Of a DNA stretch of 64,000 nucleotides, positions 1-8,442 are shown piece by piece; the stretch's first letter is position 1, and each line of letters begins with the position of its first letter. A program made the position numbers and the translations under genes. The notes beneath the pieces were generated by a model. That model searched no databases and was not told where the DNA came from. It saw only the letters and a list, made by a program, of their open reading frames with translations. This stretch comes from Gammaproteobacteria bacterium (GTDB taxonomy: Bacteria; Pseudomonadota; Gammaproteobacteria; UBA4575), in NCBI GenBank assembly GCA_033344735.1, contig JAWPMW010000001.1:975869-1039868 (forward strand). The letters are read 5' to 3'.

Positions 1-8
1 TATGACTT

Positions 9-581
9 ATGACAAAAGCAACATCTAAAGTACCAGTAAAAAAGAAAAAAACAAATAAAACTAGTCAAAAAAAGACACTTGCTAAAGCAGCTGAGAATGT
101 AACTCCATTAGCCAGTTTGCGTGAAGAAGTAGACAATTTGTTTGAACGGTTTGCCGACGATTGGCCAAGTTTACCTAAAATTTTTGGGAAAGGTTGGTCC
201 TACCCAATTGCCAATATTGAGCGACAATTTAGTCACTCAGACATTCTACTGACACCGCGAGTCGATATAAGTGAAACTGATGATGCGCTTGATATTGAAA
301 TGGAACTTCCTGGATTATTAGCAGAAGACATAGAAATTACACTTGGCGATGATTCTCTGTCTGTAAAAGGAGAAAAATCTGAAAAACGATCTGAAACAAA
401 AAAACATTATCATATCAATGAAAGAAGTTATGGCGCATTTCTACGTAATTTTCGCGTTCCTAACGGAGTCGATCGAGATAAAGTTGAAGCCTGTAATTCA
501 AATGGAGTATTAAAAATTAAATTACCTAAAACCGCCGCCGCGATAAATGATAAACGATCAATAAATGTTAACGCTGCATAA
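9..581 (+). CDS. Hsp20/alpha-crystallin small heat-shock protein
   Basis: Cytoplasmic ATP-independent holdase that binds unfolding proteins. The 190-residue product has a Lys/Ala/Thr-rich N-terminus (about residues 1-30), a variable segment, then an alpha-crystallin domain from about residue 80: a region reading VDISETDDALDIEMELPG, then GDDSLSVKGEKS, and near the end the family hallmark GVLKIKLPK. Length is slightly above the usual 140-170 because of the basic N-terminal extension. It converges on an FtsH-type protease gene 55 bases downstream, so two protein quality-control genes are neighbours. The start lies 8 bases into the window, so the upstream regulatory region is not visible. Confidence 0.93.
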   Translation: MTKATSKVPVKKKKTNKTSQKKTLAKAAENVTPLASLREEVDNLFERFADDWPSLPKIFGKGWSYPIANIERQFSHSDILLTPRVDISETDDALDIEMELPGLLAEDIEITLGDDSLSVKGEKSEKRSETKKHYHINERSYGAFLRNFRVPNGVDRDKVEACNSNGVLKIKLPKTAAAINDKRSINVNAA

Positions 582-636
582 TATGATATTTATCTAAGAG
601 ATTGTCCACGACCAGGAAAGCAGCGTGACAAAAGTC

Positions 637-2517
637 CTAATTAGCCTCAGACTTATTTATTGCGGTACTAGATAATTCTTCAAGTAAACTAGATAGATCT
701 TCCTCTACTAATGTTTCTTTCGTAAGTAACTGTTGTGCTCCATGTTCAAGCACATTTCGATGTTCTATCAAAATTGACTTAGCTTTATCAAATGCAGCTT
801 GTATAAGCTCTCGAACGGAGCGATCTATTTTTTCAATAGTTTCATCGCTAACTTCATGCTGACGTGAGGATAATGCTTGATTATCTAGAAAGAGCGGTGC
901 TTGTTGCTGATAAACAACATGTCCCAGATTTTCGTCCATCCCATAGCGTGTCACCATGCTTCGTGCAATGTCTGTAGCTTTCGCCAAATCATCGGCTGCC
1001 CCTGTCGACAAATGCTTAAATATTAAAAATTCAGCGGCTCTGCCACCAAGCAATACCGCCATTTTATCAGCAAGCTCCTCGCGAGTCATGAGGAACCGAT
1101 CTTCTGTAGGCCGTTGTATTGTATATCCGAGAGCGCCAATTCCACGTGGAATAATTGAGATCTTATGTACAGGATCTACACCGGTTAATGACATCGCAAC
1201 TAACGCATGTCCCATCTCGTGATATGCAATTACTTTTCTCTCTTCAGGATTGAGGATACGATTTTTCTTCTCAAGACCAGCCACAATTCGTTCAATTGCG
1301 AGTGTAAAATCATCCAACGTTATTGCGTCGGCTTCTCGTCGTGTCGCAAGTATTGCAGCCTCATTTACTAAATTCGCCAAATCAGCTCCAGTAAATCCAG
1401 GTGTTAATGCAGCAACAGTTTCTTCATCAAAATCTGGCGCCAGAGTGATTTTTTTTATATGTACACGAAGAATTGCAGCACGACCATTTTTATCAGGTCG
1501 ATCTACTAAAACTTGACGATCAAATCGGCCAGCACGCAAAAGTGCTGCATCAAGGATTTCTGGACGATTGGTTGCTGCAAGCAAAACCACACCTTGACTA
1601 GGATCAAATCCATCCATTTCAGCTAACAATTGATTGAGTGTTTGTTCTTTTTCATCATGTCCACCACCTAAGCCTTGAATACTACGTGCTCGGCCTAGCG
1701 CATCAAGTTCATCAATGAAAATAATCGCTGGTGCTTTCAGCCTTGCTTGCTCGAACAAATCTCGCACACGAGCCGCACCAACACCAACAAACATTTCTAC
1801 AAATTCCGACCCACTGATTGAAAAGAAAGGTACTTTTGCTTCACCTGCAATAGCACGAGCAAATAATGTTTTTCCTGTTCCTGGTGGACCAACCAATAAT
1901 ATACCCTTTGGAATACGCGCACCAAGTCGACCATATCGCTTTGGTTCTCGTAAAAAGTTAACAACCTCCTGTAATTCTTCTTTTGCTTCATCCACACCAG
2001 CAACATCATCAAACGTTACTTTTGTATCTTGTTCAACATAGACTTTGGCCTTGCTTTTTCCAACTGACATCGTACCACTTGTCGCGCTCATGCGGCGAAT
2101 AGCAAAAAGCCACACCCCAAAAAATAAACCGATCCATAACACAGTTGATAGAACAGCACCTATCCAACGATGTTCACGCTTCCCAACATAACGGACCTTA
2201 GATGATTGCAGGTCTTCTATTAAATTAGGATCTTCAATCCGCACTGTTACAAATCGATACTTGCCAGCACTAACCCTATTCAATTTATTAATAGTCTCTG
2301 GCGGCAACAACTCACCAAGATCTTCAATATGTAAAACACCGGTAATTGTTTCGTTATTTAGCGTAATATCATCTAACTTGTTACTCTTAAGTAGTAATTT
2401 AAATTCGTTATAAGCCAAATTTTCAACATGCGCACTCGGCGTATATTTTTGTAGCATTAATATAAAAACAATGGCTACCAATACGTACCAAATAGAAAAT
2501 TGATGTTTTGTGTCCAT
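637..2517 (-). CDS. ftsH: FtsH-type membrane AAA+ zinc metalloprotease
   Basis: ATP-dependent membrane-anchored protease that extracts and degrades membrane and short-lived cytosolic proteins. The 626-residue product shows TM segments at about 7-24 and 118-140 around a periplasmic domain, Walker A GPPGTGKT at 210-217, Walker B IIFIDE at 265-270, the SRH region [18 protein letters not shown] at about 317-334, and zinc site HEMGH at 433-437. Length matches the family. It is not beside rlmE or folP, the usual neighbours of the housekeeping gammaproteobacterial ftsH, so it may be an accessory paralogue; the convergent Hsp20 gene supports a stress role. The paralogue assignment is inference. Confidence 0.93.
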   Translation of the reverse strand: MDTKHQFSIWYVLVAIVFILMLQKYTPSAHVENLAYNEFKLLLKSNKLDDITLNNETITGVLHIEDLGELLPPETINKLNRVSAGKYRFVTVRIEDPNLIEDLQSSKVRYVGKREHRWIGAVLSTVLWIGLFFGVWLFAIRRMSATSGTMSVGKSKAKVYVEQDTKVTFDDVAGVDEAKEELQEVVNFLREPKRYGRLGARIPKGILLVGPPGTGKTLFARAIAGEAKVPFFSISGSEFVEMFVGVGAARVRDLFEQARLKAPAIIFIDELDALGRARSIQGLGGGHDEKEQTLNQLLAEMDGFDPSQGVVLLAATNRPEILDAALLRAGRFDRQVLVDRPDKNGRAAILRVHIKKITLAPDFDEETVAALTPGFTGADLANLVNEAAILATRREADAITLDDFTLAIERIVAGLEKKNRILNPEERKVIAYHEMGHALVAMSLTGVDPVHKISIIPRGIGALGYTIQRPTEDRFLMTREELADKMAVLLGGRAAEFLIFKHLSTGAADDLAKATDIARSMVTRYGMDENLGHVVYQQQAPLFLDNQALSSRQHEVSDETIEKIDRSVRELIQAAFDKAKSILIEHRNVLEHGAQQLLTKETLVEEDLSSLLEELSSTAINKSEAN

Positions 2518-2910
2518 TTCAAATAATTTTATTTATATTTTATTCGTATACAAGTTAAATTAATGCAAATATTTTCCTTGTGGAGATAAAATGTGTTCTC
2601 ACTTCAATTTGTAATTGAGCGTTTAGGGCCAAGTAACTACTATAGCAACATTCTCAATTCAGTTAATCTTCTAGTTCTTCAGCTCATCTTTACCCACCCC
2701 TCCATTAGCGTCCATCTTTATCATTCTATCTATATGCAAATTCACCATCACCACGCTTAACGATATAAATATTTATATACTTCACGAAACGCAATAGATA
2801 TGTCATACATATATTACCACCTATCCTTATCTTAATTGATCTATATCAATACTTATTTCACGTAAAATATATAATTGAACTATTGTTAATACATCTAATT
2901 GGAATGATTT
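2518..2910. other. AT-rich intergenic region, no gene seen
   Basis: This 393-base gap separates the divergently transcribed protease and cytochrome c genes and must carry both promoters. I see no convincing ORF, RNA gene or strong hairpin; it is AT-rich with short A and T tracts. Confidence 0.5.
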
Positions 2911-3423
2911 ATGTTCATATCTAAGTTAATTACTATTTCATCAATACTGTTCGCTTTATCGCTATTTAGTCTTGTGAGTTATGCTGACGTAGAAGATATT
3001 ATAGATTCGCAAGCAGAAATATTAAAATCAGATGAACAACAAAGAAAACATGAAAAATTTTCTTTAAAGAAATCAAAAAATGGTGTTGAACTCGGACGCC
3101 AGGAATTTATTGATACCTGTGTAATATGTCATGGTGACGACGCCAAAGGCAAAGGCCTCTTCAGTCCACACTTAGCAAACAAACCTAAAGATTTAACTTT
3201 GATTGAAATGAACAATAATGGAGTATTTCCTTTTAAAAGATTATACGAAATAATAGACGGTCGTAAAGATGAAAGTATGCATGGCACACGTACAATGCCT
3301 ATCTGGGGAGATAAATATAGCGCAGAAAGCTGGTTAAAGGTTAGCACTCAACATGCAGAAACATTAGCGCGAGGTAAAATATTCGAATTACTTCTTTACT
3401 TGGAGTCTATACAAGATAATTAA
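2911..3423 (+). CDS. Monohaem c-type cytochrome, secreted
   Basis: Periplasmic class I cytochrome c for electron transfer. The 170-residue product begins with a signal peptide (about residues 1-25, ending near SYA-DV). The haem-binding motif CVICH is at 70-74 followed by GDDAKGKG, typical of cbb3-subunit or SoxX-like domains. The likely sixth ligand is Met129 in the RTMPIWG motif. A charged Lys/Gln-rich linker (about 35-60) lies between signal and haem domain. No oxidase or dehydrogenase genes adjoin, so the partner is unknown. Confidence 0.85.
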   Translation: MFISKLITISSILFALSLFSLVSYADVEDIIDSQAEILKSDEQQRKHEKFSLKKSKNGVELGRQEFIDTCVICHGDDAKGKGLFSPHLANKPKDLTLIEMNNNGVFPFKRLYEIIDGRKDESMHGTRTMPIWGDKYSAESWLKVSTQHAETLARGKIFELLLYLESIQDN

Positions 3424-3483
3424 CATCTACATTATAAAATTATATGTTCAGTGTTACATTTAGTTAAGGTGTAATACTTTCGC

Positions 3484-3690
3484 CAAAATGCGGAATATTC
3501 GTATCCCAGTGAGCTGTAGAAATACATCCACCACTTAGCCATCTTGATCGACTGCACGCCGCAAATACTTTTGTTACACACGAATTTTCACGAACACTTC
3601 ACCGATATAAAACGTATCGTCGTAGCCCTGATGCTTTCATTTCAATCGTCTGGCGAATTGAGGACCAAACATGTTGAATCACATGCGAAT
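3484..3690 (-). pseudogene. Decayed IS6-family transposase fragment
   Basis: One minus-strand frame through this gap reads, with stops marked x, IRMxFNMFGPQFARRLK, then xKHQGYDDTFYIGEVFVKI, then RVxQKYLRRAVDQDGxVVDVFLQ. This follows the IS6-family core motif order (IRxWCxKFGP, then GDTxxxDEVFVKIxGxxxYLxRAVDQDG, then VVDVFLQ). There are four in-frame stops, the first catalytic Asp (DEVF) has become Gly (GEVF), and both ends are missing. The match to the family core comes from memory of the family and is strong; the exact borders are approximate. Plus-strand ORFs over this area are fortuitous. Confidence 0.8.
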
Positions 3691-3719
3691 GTTGCCACAT
3701 CTCATACTATACAACAATC

Positions 3720-4010
3720 TTATATCTTTTTAGAAATCTTACCTAATGCACAGCTTACAAAAGACGTCGCCTTGGTGACTAAGCAATTCGATCCTGTAGA
3801 TCCAGTTTCTGGATAGCCTAATTTCGCAAGTGCAGCGCTAAGTGCTTCCCGTTGGCTATTACTTTGATCAGACTCAGCAATGACTCTGACTTCTCGATCG
3901 TCGACCTTCACAATGACATCTTCAACACCATCAATCTTGCGAAGTTTAGTTGTAATTATGTTAGAACATCCTCCACACTTGATATTTTCGACCTGAAAAT
4001 CATACTTCAT
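3720..4010 (-). CDS. Heavy-metal-associated (HMA) domain protein
   Basis: Small cytoplasmic metal-binding protein of 96 residues. The N-terminus carries the HMA signature with CGGC at residues 12-15 and the usual beta-alpha-beta spacing (IDGVEDVIVKVDDREV, LGYPET). The family binds copper, zinc or mercury through this CxxC. A longer frame runs upstream to 4106, but the internal ATG at 4010 sits behind AGGAAA at good spacing and the HMA fold begins there, so I chose it. A C-terminal tail with two extra cysteines (SNCL, VSCA) follows the domain. No P-type ATPase or metal regulator is adjacent, so it appears to be a stand-alone chaperone. Confidence 0.78.
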   Translation of the reverse strand: MKYDFQVENIKCGGCSNIITTKLRKIDGVEDVIVKVDDREVRVIAESDQSNSQREALSAALAKLGYPETGSTGSNCLVTKATSFVSCALGKISKKI

Positions 4011-4158
4011 TCTATTGTTTCCTACTATTTTTACTCGCCTGGAATACGGATACCATTCTCTTAAAAAAATCCCAGAATGATCGGTATCATTCAGGCCAAT
4101 CAACATCGACCCTAAGCGGACATTAACTATTATGAAACCTTCTAGAGTAACGCTATAG

Positions 4159-4743
4159 TTAATAGTTTCTTTTAATTATGTCTACTAGGAACCCACCCCC
4201 TTGCAAAGGACCTAGTGGCTTGGAGCTTTCGATCTTTTCATGTAATGCAGGGATGCCGCCGCTTAACTTATAAACAACAATATCTTTTTTAATTAAAATG
4301 ACACCCTCAAATGTCCATCCAGTAATATTAGTTTTACGTTTAAAATTGAGTAAGTCTGAAAAAAAATTCCCATAACGTTTACTTCTTAAAAATTTTTCAT
4401 TTACTAAATAGCCCTTGCATTCCGACTTTGCAATTATACATTCACTAATACCTTTGTCTGGTATATAGCCATGGATATAGCTACCTAAATCGAAACGATT
4501 TGCAATGTCTGCATAATTTAATAAAGTTATATTTTTGTTATTTTCAAGATTTAAATTTAAATTGATAAGCTCATCTTTAGTCGTAACATATGGAATAATT
4601 GCATTGAATGTGTTTTCTGCCTCTTCATATGTATCCCAGACACCTACAGTTAGATTCTTTTCCTTTGGCAACAAACTAGAACATCCGCTTAATAAATATA
4701 AGATTAAGACAAAGTTAAGGAAAAAATAATATTTTGAATTCAC
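4159..4743 (-). CDS. Putative lipoprotein of unknown function
   Basis: The 194-residue product starts with a lipoprotein signal (hydrophobic residues 6-19, lipobox LSGC with Cys21), so the mature protein should be lipid-anchored. The rest is mixed polar and aromatic, with two cysteines close together (ECIIAKSEC) that could form a disulfide. I do not recognise the family. It lies alone between the HMA gene and thioredoxin 2, all on the minus strand but with gaps too large to show one transcript. Confidence 0.65.
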   Translation of the reverse strand: MNSKYYFFLNFVLILYLLSGCSSLLPKEKNLTVGVWDTYEEAENTFNAIIPYVTTKDELINLNLNLENNKNITLLNYADIANRFDLGSYIHGYIPDKGISECIIAKSECKGYLVNEKFLRSKRYGNFFSDLLNFKRKTNITGWTFEGVILIKKDIVVYKLSGGIPALHEKIESSKPLGPLQGGGFLVDIIKRNY

Positions 4744-4984
4744 TGCTAAAATATAATATGTATTTTACTTGGTGGATAATTTATTAAACCCTTAATCACG
4801 TATTTTATACTTTTTAATTATCTCTTAATTGATATAAGTCACTTAAGGAATATCGGAGATTCACTTTGCCCCCCCATTTCAACAAGTTCGTAGTTGTTGC
4901 TAGTAATGACCGCTATTGAGCCATTAGTAGGAAAAACTTATAAGCAGATTATTTATAATTACTTTTGACTCAATGAGAATAAGT

Positions 4985-5422
4985 TTAAATATTATTCTGT
5001 ATAAAATTACTCAAAGTTTTTAAATCCATTGCACCTGACTGCCTACTAATCTCTTTACCATTCTTAAAAATTAATATTGAAGGAATGCTGCGTATACCAT
5101 ATTGAGATGCTATTGCATGAGAGCTTTCAGTATTAACCTTGGCAAGTATTACTCTTGGCTCCAACTGATTTGATACTTGAGCAAAGATTGGTGCCATCAT
5201 TATGCATGGCCCACACCAAGATGCCCAAAAATCTACGACCACTGGTATACTTGTCTTGTCGATGAATCTACTAAAGTTATTATCGGATAGCTCAATAGGC
5301 TTGCCTGTAAATAGCGATTGACGACACTTACCACAGACTGGGCCATCCTTTAATTTGCTGTTTGGCACTCTGTTTGAAGTAAAGCAGTATTGACAGACTA
5401 TATATGTAGAATCATTACTCAT
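4985..5422 (-). CDS. trxC: Thioredoxin 2 with N-terminal zinc ribbon
   Basis: Cytoplasmic disulfide reductase. The 145-residue product has an N-terminal zinc-binding module with CxxC pairs at 10-13 and 30-33, then a thioredoxin fold with active site WCGPC at 69-73 and the cis-proline segment RSIPSILIFKNG. This two-part layout and length are diagnostic of TrxC rather than TrxA. In Escherichia coli trxC belongs to the OxyR regulon; no OxyR site was identified here. Confidence 0.94.
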   Translation of the reverse strand: MSNDSTYIVCQYCFTSNRVPNSKLKDGPVCGKCRQSLFTGKPIELSDNNFSRFIDKTSIPVVVDFWASWCGPCIMMAPIFAQVSNQLEPRVILAKVNTESSHAIASQYGIRSIPSILIFKNGKEISRQSGAMDLKTLSNFIQNNI

Positions 5423-5600
5423 TTACCTAATATATGGCTTGAATAAATCATTTCAAGACTCAGAATCTTTTATTCTTACCTAGGGATAAGTGATGACTGC
5501 CATTTCGCCGGAAGCGGACATAAATTTCACGAATTAGTGCAAGTTTGGAGTCTAATTATTGAAGCAATAGTTAACTACAAAAGGAACCGCGTTTTTGCGA

Positions 5601-5740
5601 AAGGAGACTTTTTACAGATCTTGCTCTAAATACATCAAACCCGATTCTCTTACTTGGATTCGAACTGCGCAAAGCCTGCAGAAATAGGCTATTTTTCATG
5701 TATTTACGTAGTCTCCGAACGGAGACAGACTCGGTGGCGG
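5601..5740 (+). repeat. Left copy of 140-bp direct repeat
   Basis: Aligns without gaps to 14221-14360. Positions 5655-5740 match 14275-14360 at 82 of 86 bases by eye; the preceding 54 bases match at roughly 75 per cent. It contains a perfect 16-bp palindrome at 5711-5726 (GTCTCCGAACGGAGAC) and ends in the six bases that in the right copy encode the CCGCCA 3' end of tRNA-Ser, but no tRNA body follows here. Confidence 0.9.
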
Positions 5741-5954
5741 TGGTTGGAGTCTGTAGCGAACTCTACTCTTCTATAATTTCCCTATTAAACAGCTAATTTA
5801 CAGGGAATATTTGAATTTTTGCCACTATTTTTTCTTCAAATTCCAAATAGTCTCTGAAATTACACGTACTTACAAAATTTTAGTCCAAATTTAATTTTTC
5901 AATAACAGGGAAAATACAGGGAATTCTACACAAATTTATATCAAAGTATTTCCA

Positions 5955-5976
5955 AAATTACTAATTCGCCATGCAC
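5955..5976 (+). repeat. Lone IS terminal inverted repeat
   Basis: Reads as the right terminus of the IS at 13024-14222 with one mismatch (core AATTCGCCATGCACA, in the same orientation), but no transposase lies beside it. It sits 7 bases past the end of the octahaem cytochrome gene and is either the remnant of a second copy or an end captured during rearrangement. Confidence 0.85.
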
Positions 5977-5982
5977 AGTCAT

Positions 5983-8232
5983 TTACTGGATCAAGTTTCG
6001 TAATATTTTTTCATAATTTTGTGATTTTTTAATATCACCTTGCTCTTTATTTATCGATACCAGTGCGCTCAGAATATCCGTATTTGTAGGATACTGGTGC
6101 TGTGCTTTTTCTAAAACCTTGAGCGCCTGCTGTGCTTTTCCAATAGAGTTTAGTGCTATAGCGTAAACATAAATATAACGATCAGTTGTTTCGGTGCTAT
6201 CTGCTGCCAAATGCAGATACTCAACTGCAGCATCCATTTTTTTTTGTCTTACCTTTAATAAACCCAATGCATGATAAATAGTCGATTTGTTTCTTACCTG
6301 GGACAAAGCGATGTTTAAAACCTCTTCGCCTCTTATATCATTTCCTAAACTACGGTAATGATTCGCCATATTCACGTATGCCGGCGTAAAATAAGGTGCC
6401 AGTTCTATCGCCTGGTTATAATATTTTTCTGCTAGTTCTGGTTTATTTTGTTGCTCATAAAAATCGGCAAGATTGACTAACGACTCAGGTCGGTCAGCAT
6501 TAAATAACTGTACGTTTTGGTATTCCTTGATCGCGTTGTTAAACCTATCTGCCGCATCTTCTGGTAGATCATTCAGCGAGACACCCAGTAGCGATCTGCC
6601 GGCCAGCATTCGTGTACTTCTGCTGTCATCGTATAGCAAGGGATAAGCAAATGGCAGGCGATGTTGTGAGGCGATCGAATCAAGCGCATTCGCTAATCCA
6701 AGGCCTAACAAAGGCTTTTCGTCATTAGCAGCTAATTGCAGCACAGGTGCAGTCTGCTGTGACAGATACGGTGGCAATAAAGTGACTGCCGTCGCACGCG
6801 CTATGGCAGGTTGAGTTTCATCCAAAATCAATTGTGATAAAAATTGCGGCGCTCCTGGCAGCCTGAATCGTCCAGCATGAATCGCTTCTGCAAAGTGTTT
6901 TTTAGTAGGCTTACCATTTTTATCTTTTAATATTGCTGCAGCCCATTCTGCCGTTTTATCACTATGACATTGACTACATGCATTGGGCACACCTAACTTA
7001 ACGGACAAATCTGGACGTGGTATGCGCATGCTATGATCACTCCTTGCATCGATCACCATGTAATTTTTTTCAGGCATATGACAATCCACACACTGGCTTC
7101 CCGGCGTATCGTTAACATGTAAATGATGTTCTGTAGAATTATATTTATCTACTTGATGGCATTGCGCACACAACGCATTACCATTAGCTCGAAGTTTTAA
7201 ACTATGAGGCTCATGACAATCACTGCACGTCACACCGGCATGATACATTTTGCTTTGTACAAATGAACCGTAAACATACACCTCACCATTAATCTGACCA
7301 TCTGCGTGATACAGCGGTTCTGTAAGCAGTGATGGCATAAAATTATTCAGCAAGGCATGCTTAGGTCGCGCACCTGACTTGAGCGTTGTGCGTCGTGAAT
7401 GGCACTGCGCACAAGCTTCGATCTCGATATTAGAATGTTTACCAGGATTGCGTTTTGCATTTCCGGTGACGGAATCGATCAACCAGCTGGCATTTTTACG
7501 CTCATTGAAAGCGACATCAAACCCTTTGTCGTCACCCTTATTTTTCTTTTCAGACCAAGCAATATGTCTTGATGCGGGACCATGGCAAGCCTCACAACCA
7601 ACATCAATCTCAGACCAGGTGGTGGTGTATTCTTTCTTAACTACATCATAATTTTTCTGCAAGTTAGTCGAATGGCAATCGGCACACATATAATTCCAAT
7701 TTTGGTTGATGCCGGTCCAGTGCAGTTCATCATCATGCTTAATATGCTCATTCGGGTATAAATGTAACCAGCGTTGCCCTCCTTCGGATTTGCTGCGCGT
7801 ATCCCAGACGATATTCAAAGCCTGATAACGCCCTTTAGGGAATTTAATTAGATATTGTTGAAGCGGATATACTCCGAAGGTATATGCGATAAGATAATCC
7901 GTTAACTTGCCATTAGGCCCATCTGTCTGTATGTAAAAGAGATCCTCTTTTTTGTAGAATCTAGAAACTGTTCCAAAGTAATTGAAAGAAGTATTATCAA
8001 AATTCCCCAGTACCGTTTTTTCATCTGCATGTTGCATTGCCAGATCATGATGTGAGTTTTGCCATGATTCATATTGGTCCTGATGACAATCTAGACACTG
8101 TTTTGAGCCAACATAGCTGGCTGACTTCGGAGCTGATGACTTTAGCTGGGTACTCGTATCTGAATTAGAATTCTGATCGCTGCAGCCACAAAGTATTACT
8201 GTCAACAGGATAAGTCTACTTATTAATTTCAC
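5983..8232 (-). CDS. Octahaem c-type cytochrome with C-terminal TPR repeats
   Basis: Predicted exported lipoprotein for electron transfer or multihaem redox catalysis. I count eight CxxCH motifs over roughly the first half (CLDCH, CADCH, CEACH, CAQCH, CSDCH, CAQCH, CVDCH, CSQCH), then a HEAT-like helical part and about four tetratricopeptide repeats to the C-terminus. An ATG exists at 8319 (778 residues) but would put 45 residues before the lipobox; a GTG at 8232 gives a short signal ending in ILCGC, so I prefer GTG. The related haem-TPR family is common beside sulfatases and outer-membrane proteins, as here. The substrate is unknown; the haem arrangement recalls but does not prove nitrite- or tetrathionate-reductase-type proteins. 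Confidence 0.85.
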   Translation of the reverse strand: MKLISRLILLTVILCGCSDQNSNSDTSTQLKSSAPKSASYVGSKQCLDCHQDQYESWQNSHHDLAMQHADEKTVLGNFDNTSFNYFGTVSRFYKKEDLFYIQTDGPNGKLTDYLIAYTFGVYPLQQYLIKFPKGRYQALNIVWDTRSKSEGGQRWLHLYPNEHIKHDDELHWTGINQNWNYMCADCHSTNLQKNYDVVKKEYTTTWSEIDVGCEACHGPASRHIAWSEKKNKGDDKGFDVAFNERKNASWLIDSVTGNAKRNPGKHSNIEIEACAQCHSRRTTLKSGARPKHALLNNFMPSLLTEPLYHADGQINGEVYVYGSFVQSKMYHAGVTCSDCHEPHSLKLRANGNALCAQCHQVDKYNSTEHHLHVNDTPGSQCVDCHMPEKNYMVIDARSDHSMRIPRPDLSVKLGVPNACSQCHSDKTAEWAAAILKDKNGKPTKKHFAEAIHAGRFRLPGAPQFLSQLILDETQPAIARATAVTLLPPYLSQQTAPVLQLAANDEKPLLGLGLANALDSIASQHRLPFAYPLLYDDSRSTRMLAGRSLLGVSLNDLPEDAADRFNNAIKEYQNVQLFNADRPESLVNLADFYEQQNKPELAEKYYNQAIELAPYFTPAYVNMANHYRSLGNDIRGEEVLNIALSQVRNKSTIYHALGLLKVRQKKMDAAVEYLHLAADSTETTDRYIYVYAIALNSIGKAQQALKVLEKAQHQYPTNTDILSALVSINKEQGDIKKSQNYEKILRNLIQ

Positions 8233-8442
8233 GATGTTAAAACCCAACCATTTAGGGTGTACTTTACTCTGTTTTAAACATATTGCTTGTAGTATGAGCA
8301 ACAGTTCTTGTGAAGTCATGAAAATAACTATTAAGAATGATGATGCAGTATAAAATTACTACATCATCATTTAAAACGAACAAGATTTCAGATTTATTAC
8401 TTTCGTTTTCTACAGTTTATGTAAATCTGATCTAAGTCTGGG

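Larger units (their letters stand above)
5423..5982. other. Intergenic region with repeat copy and lone IS end
   Basis: No gene is evident. The stretch holds the left copy of a 140-bp direct repeat (5601-5740), a region with three ACAGGGAA words (around 5800-5925), and a lone transposon terminus at 5955-5976. I read it as the scarred left border of the accessory segment that extends to the tRNA-Ser gene. Confidence 0.6.

Noticed and set aside
3544-3816. Plus-strand ORF of 90 codons
   Set aside because: Overlaps the IS6 transposase fossil and the end of the HMA gene; no ribosome-binding site or recognisable domain.
4867-4877. Poly-C tract as a phase-variable switch
   Set aside because: It lies in an intergenic region with no adjacent start codon or promoter whose spacing it would alter.
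5655-5675. TTCGAACTGCGC motif that looks like a tRNA T loop (also at 14279)
   Set aside because: No acceptor, anticodon or D arm surrounds either copy; it is just part of the direct repeat.
5790-5930. Three ACAGGGAA words as a possible CRISPR or iteron array
   Set aside because: Too few, unevenly spaced and short, with no conserved unit length or spacers.
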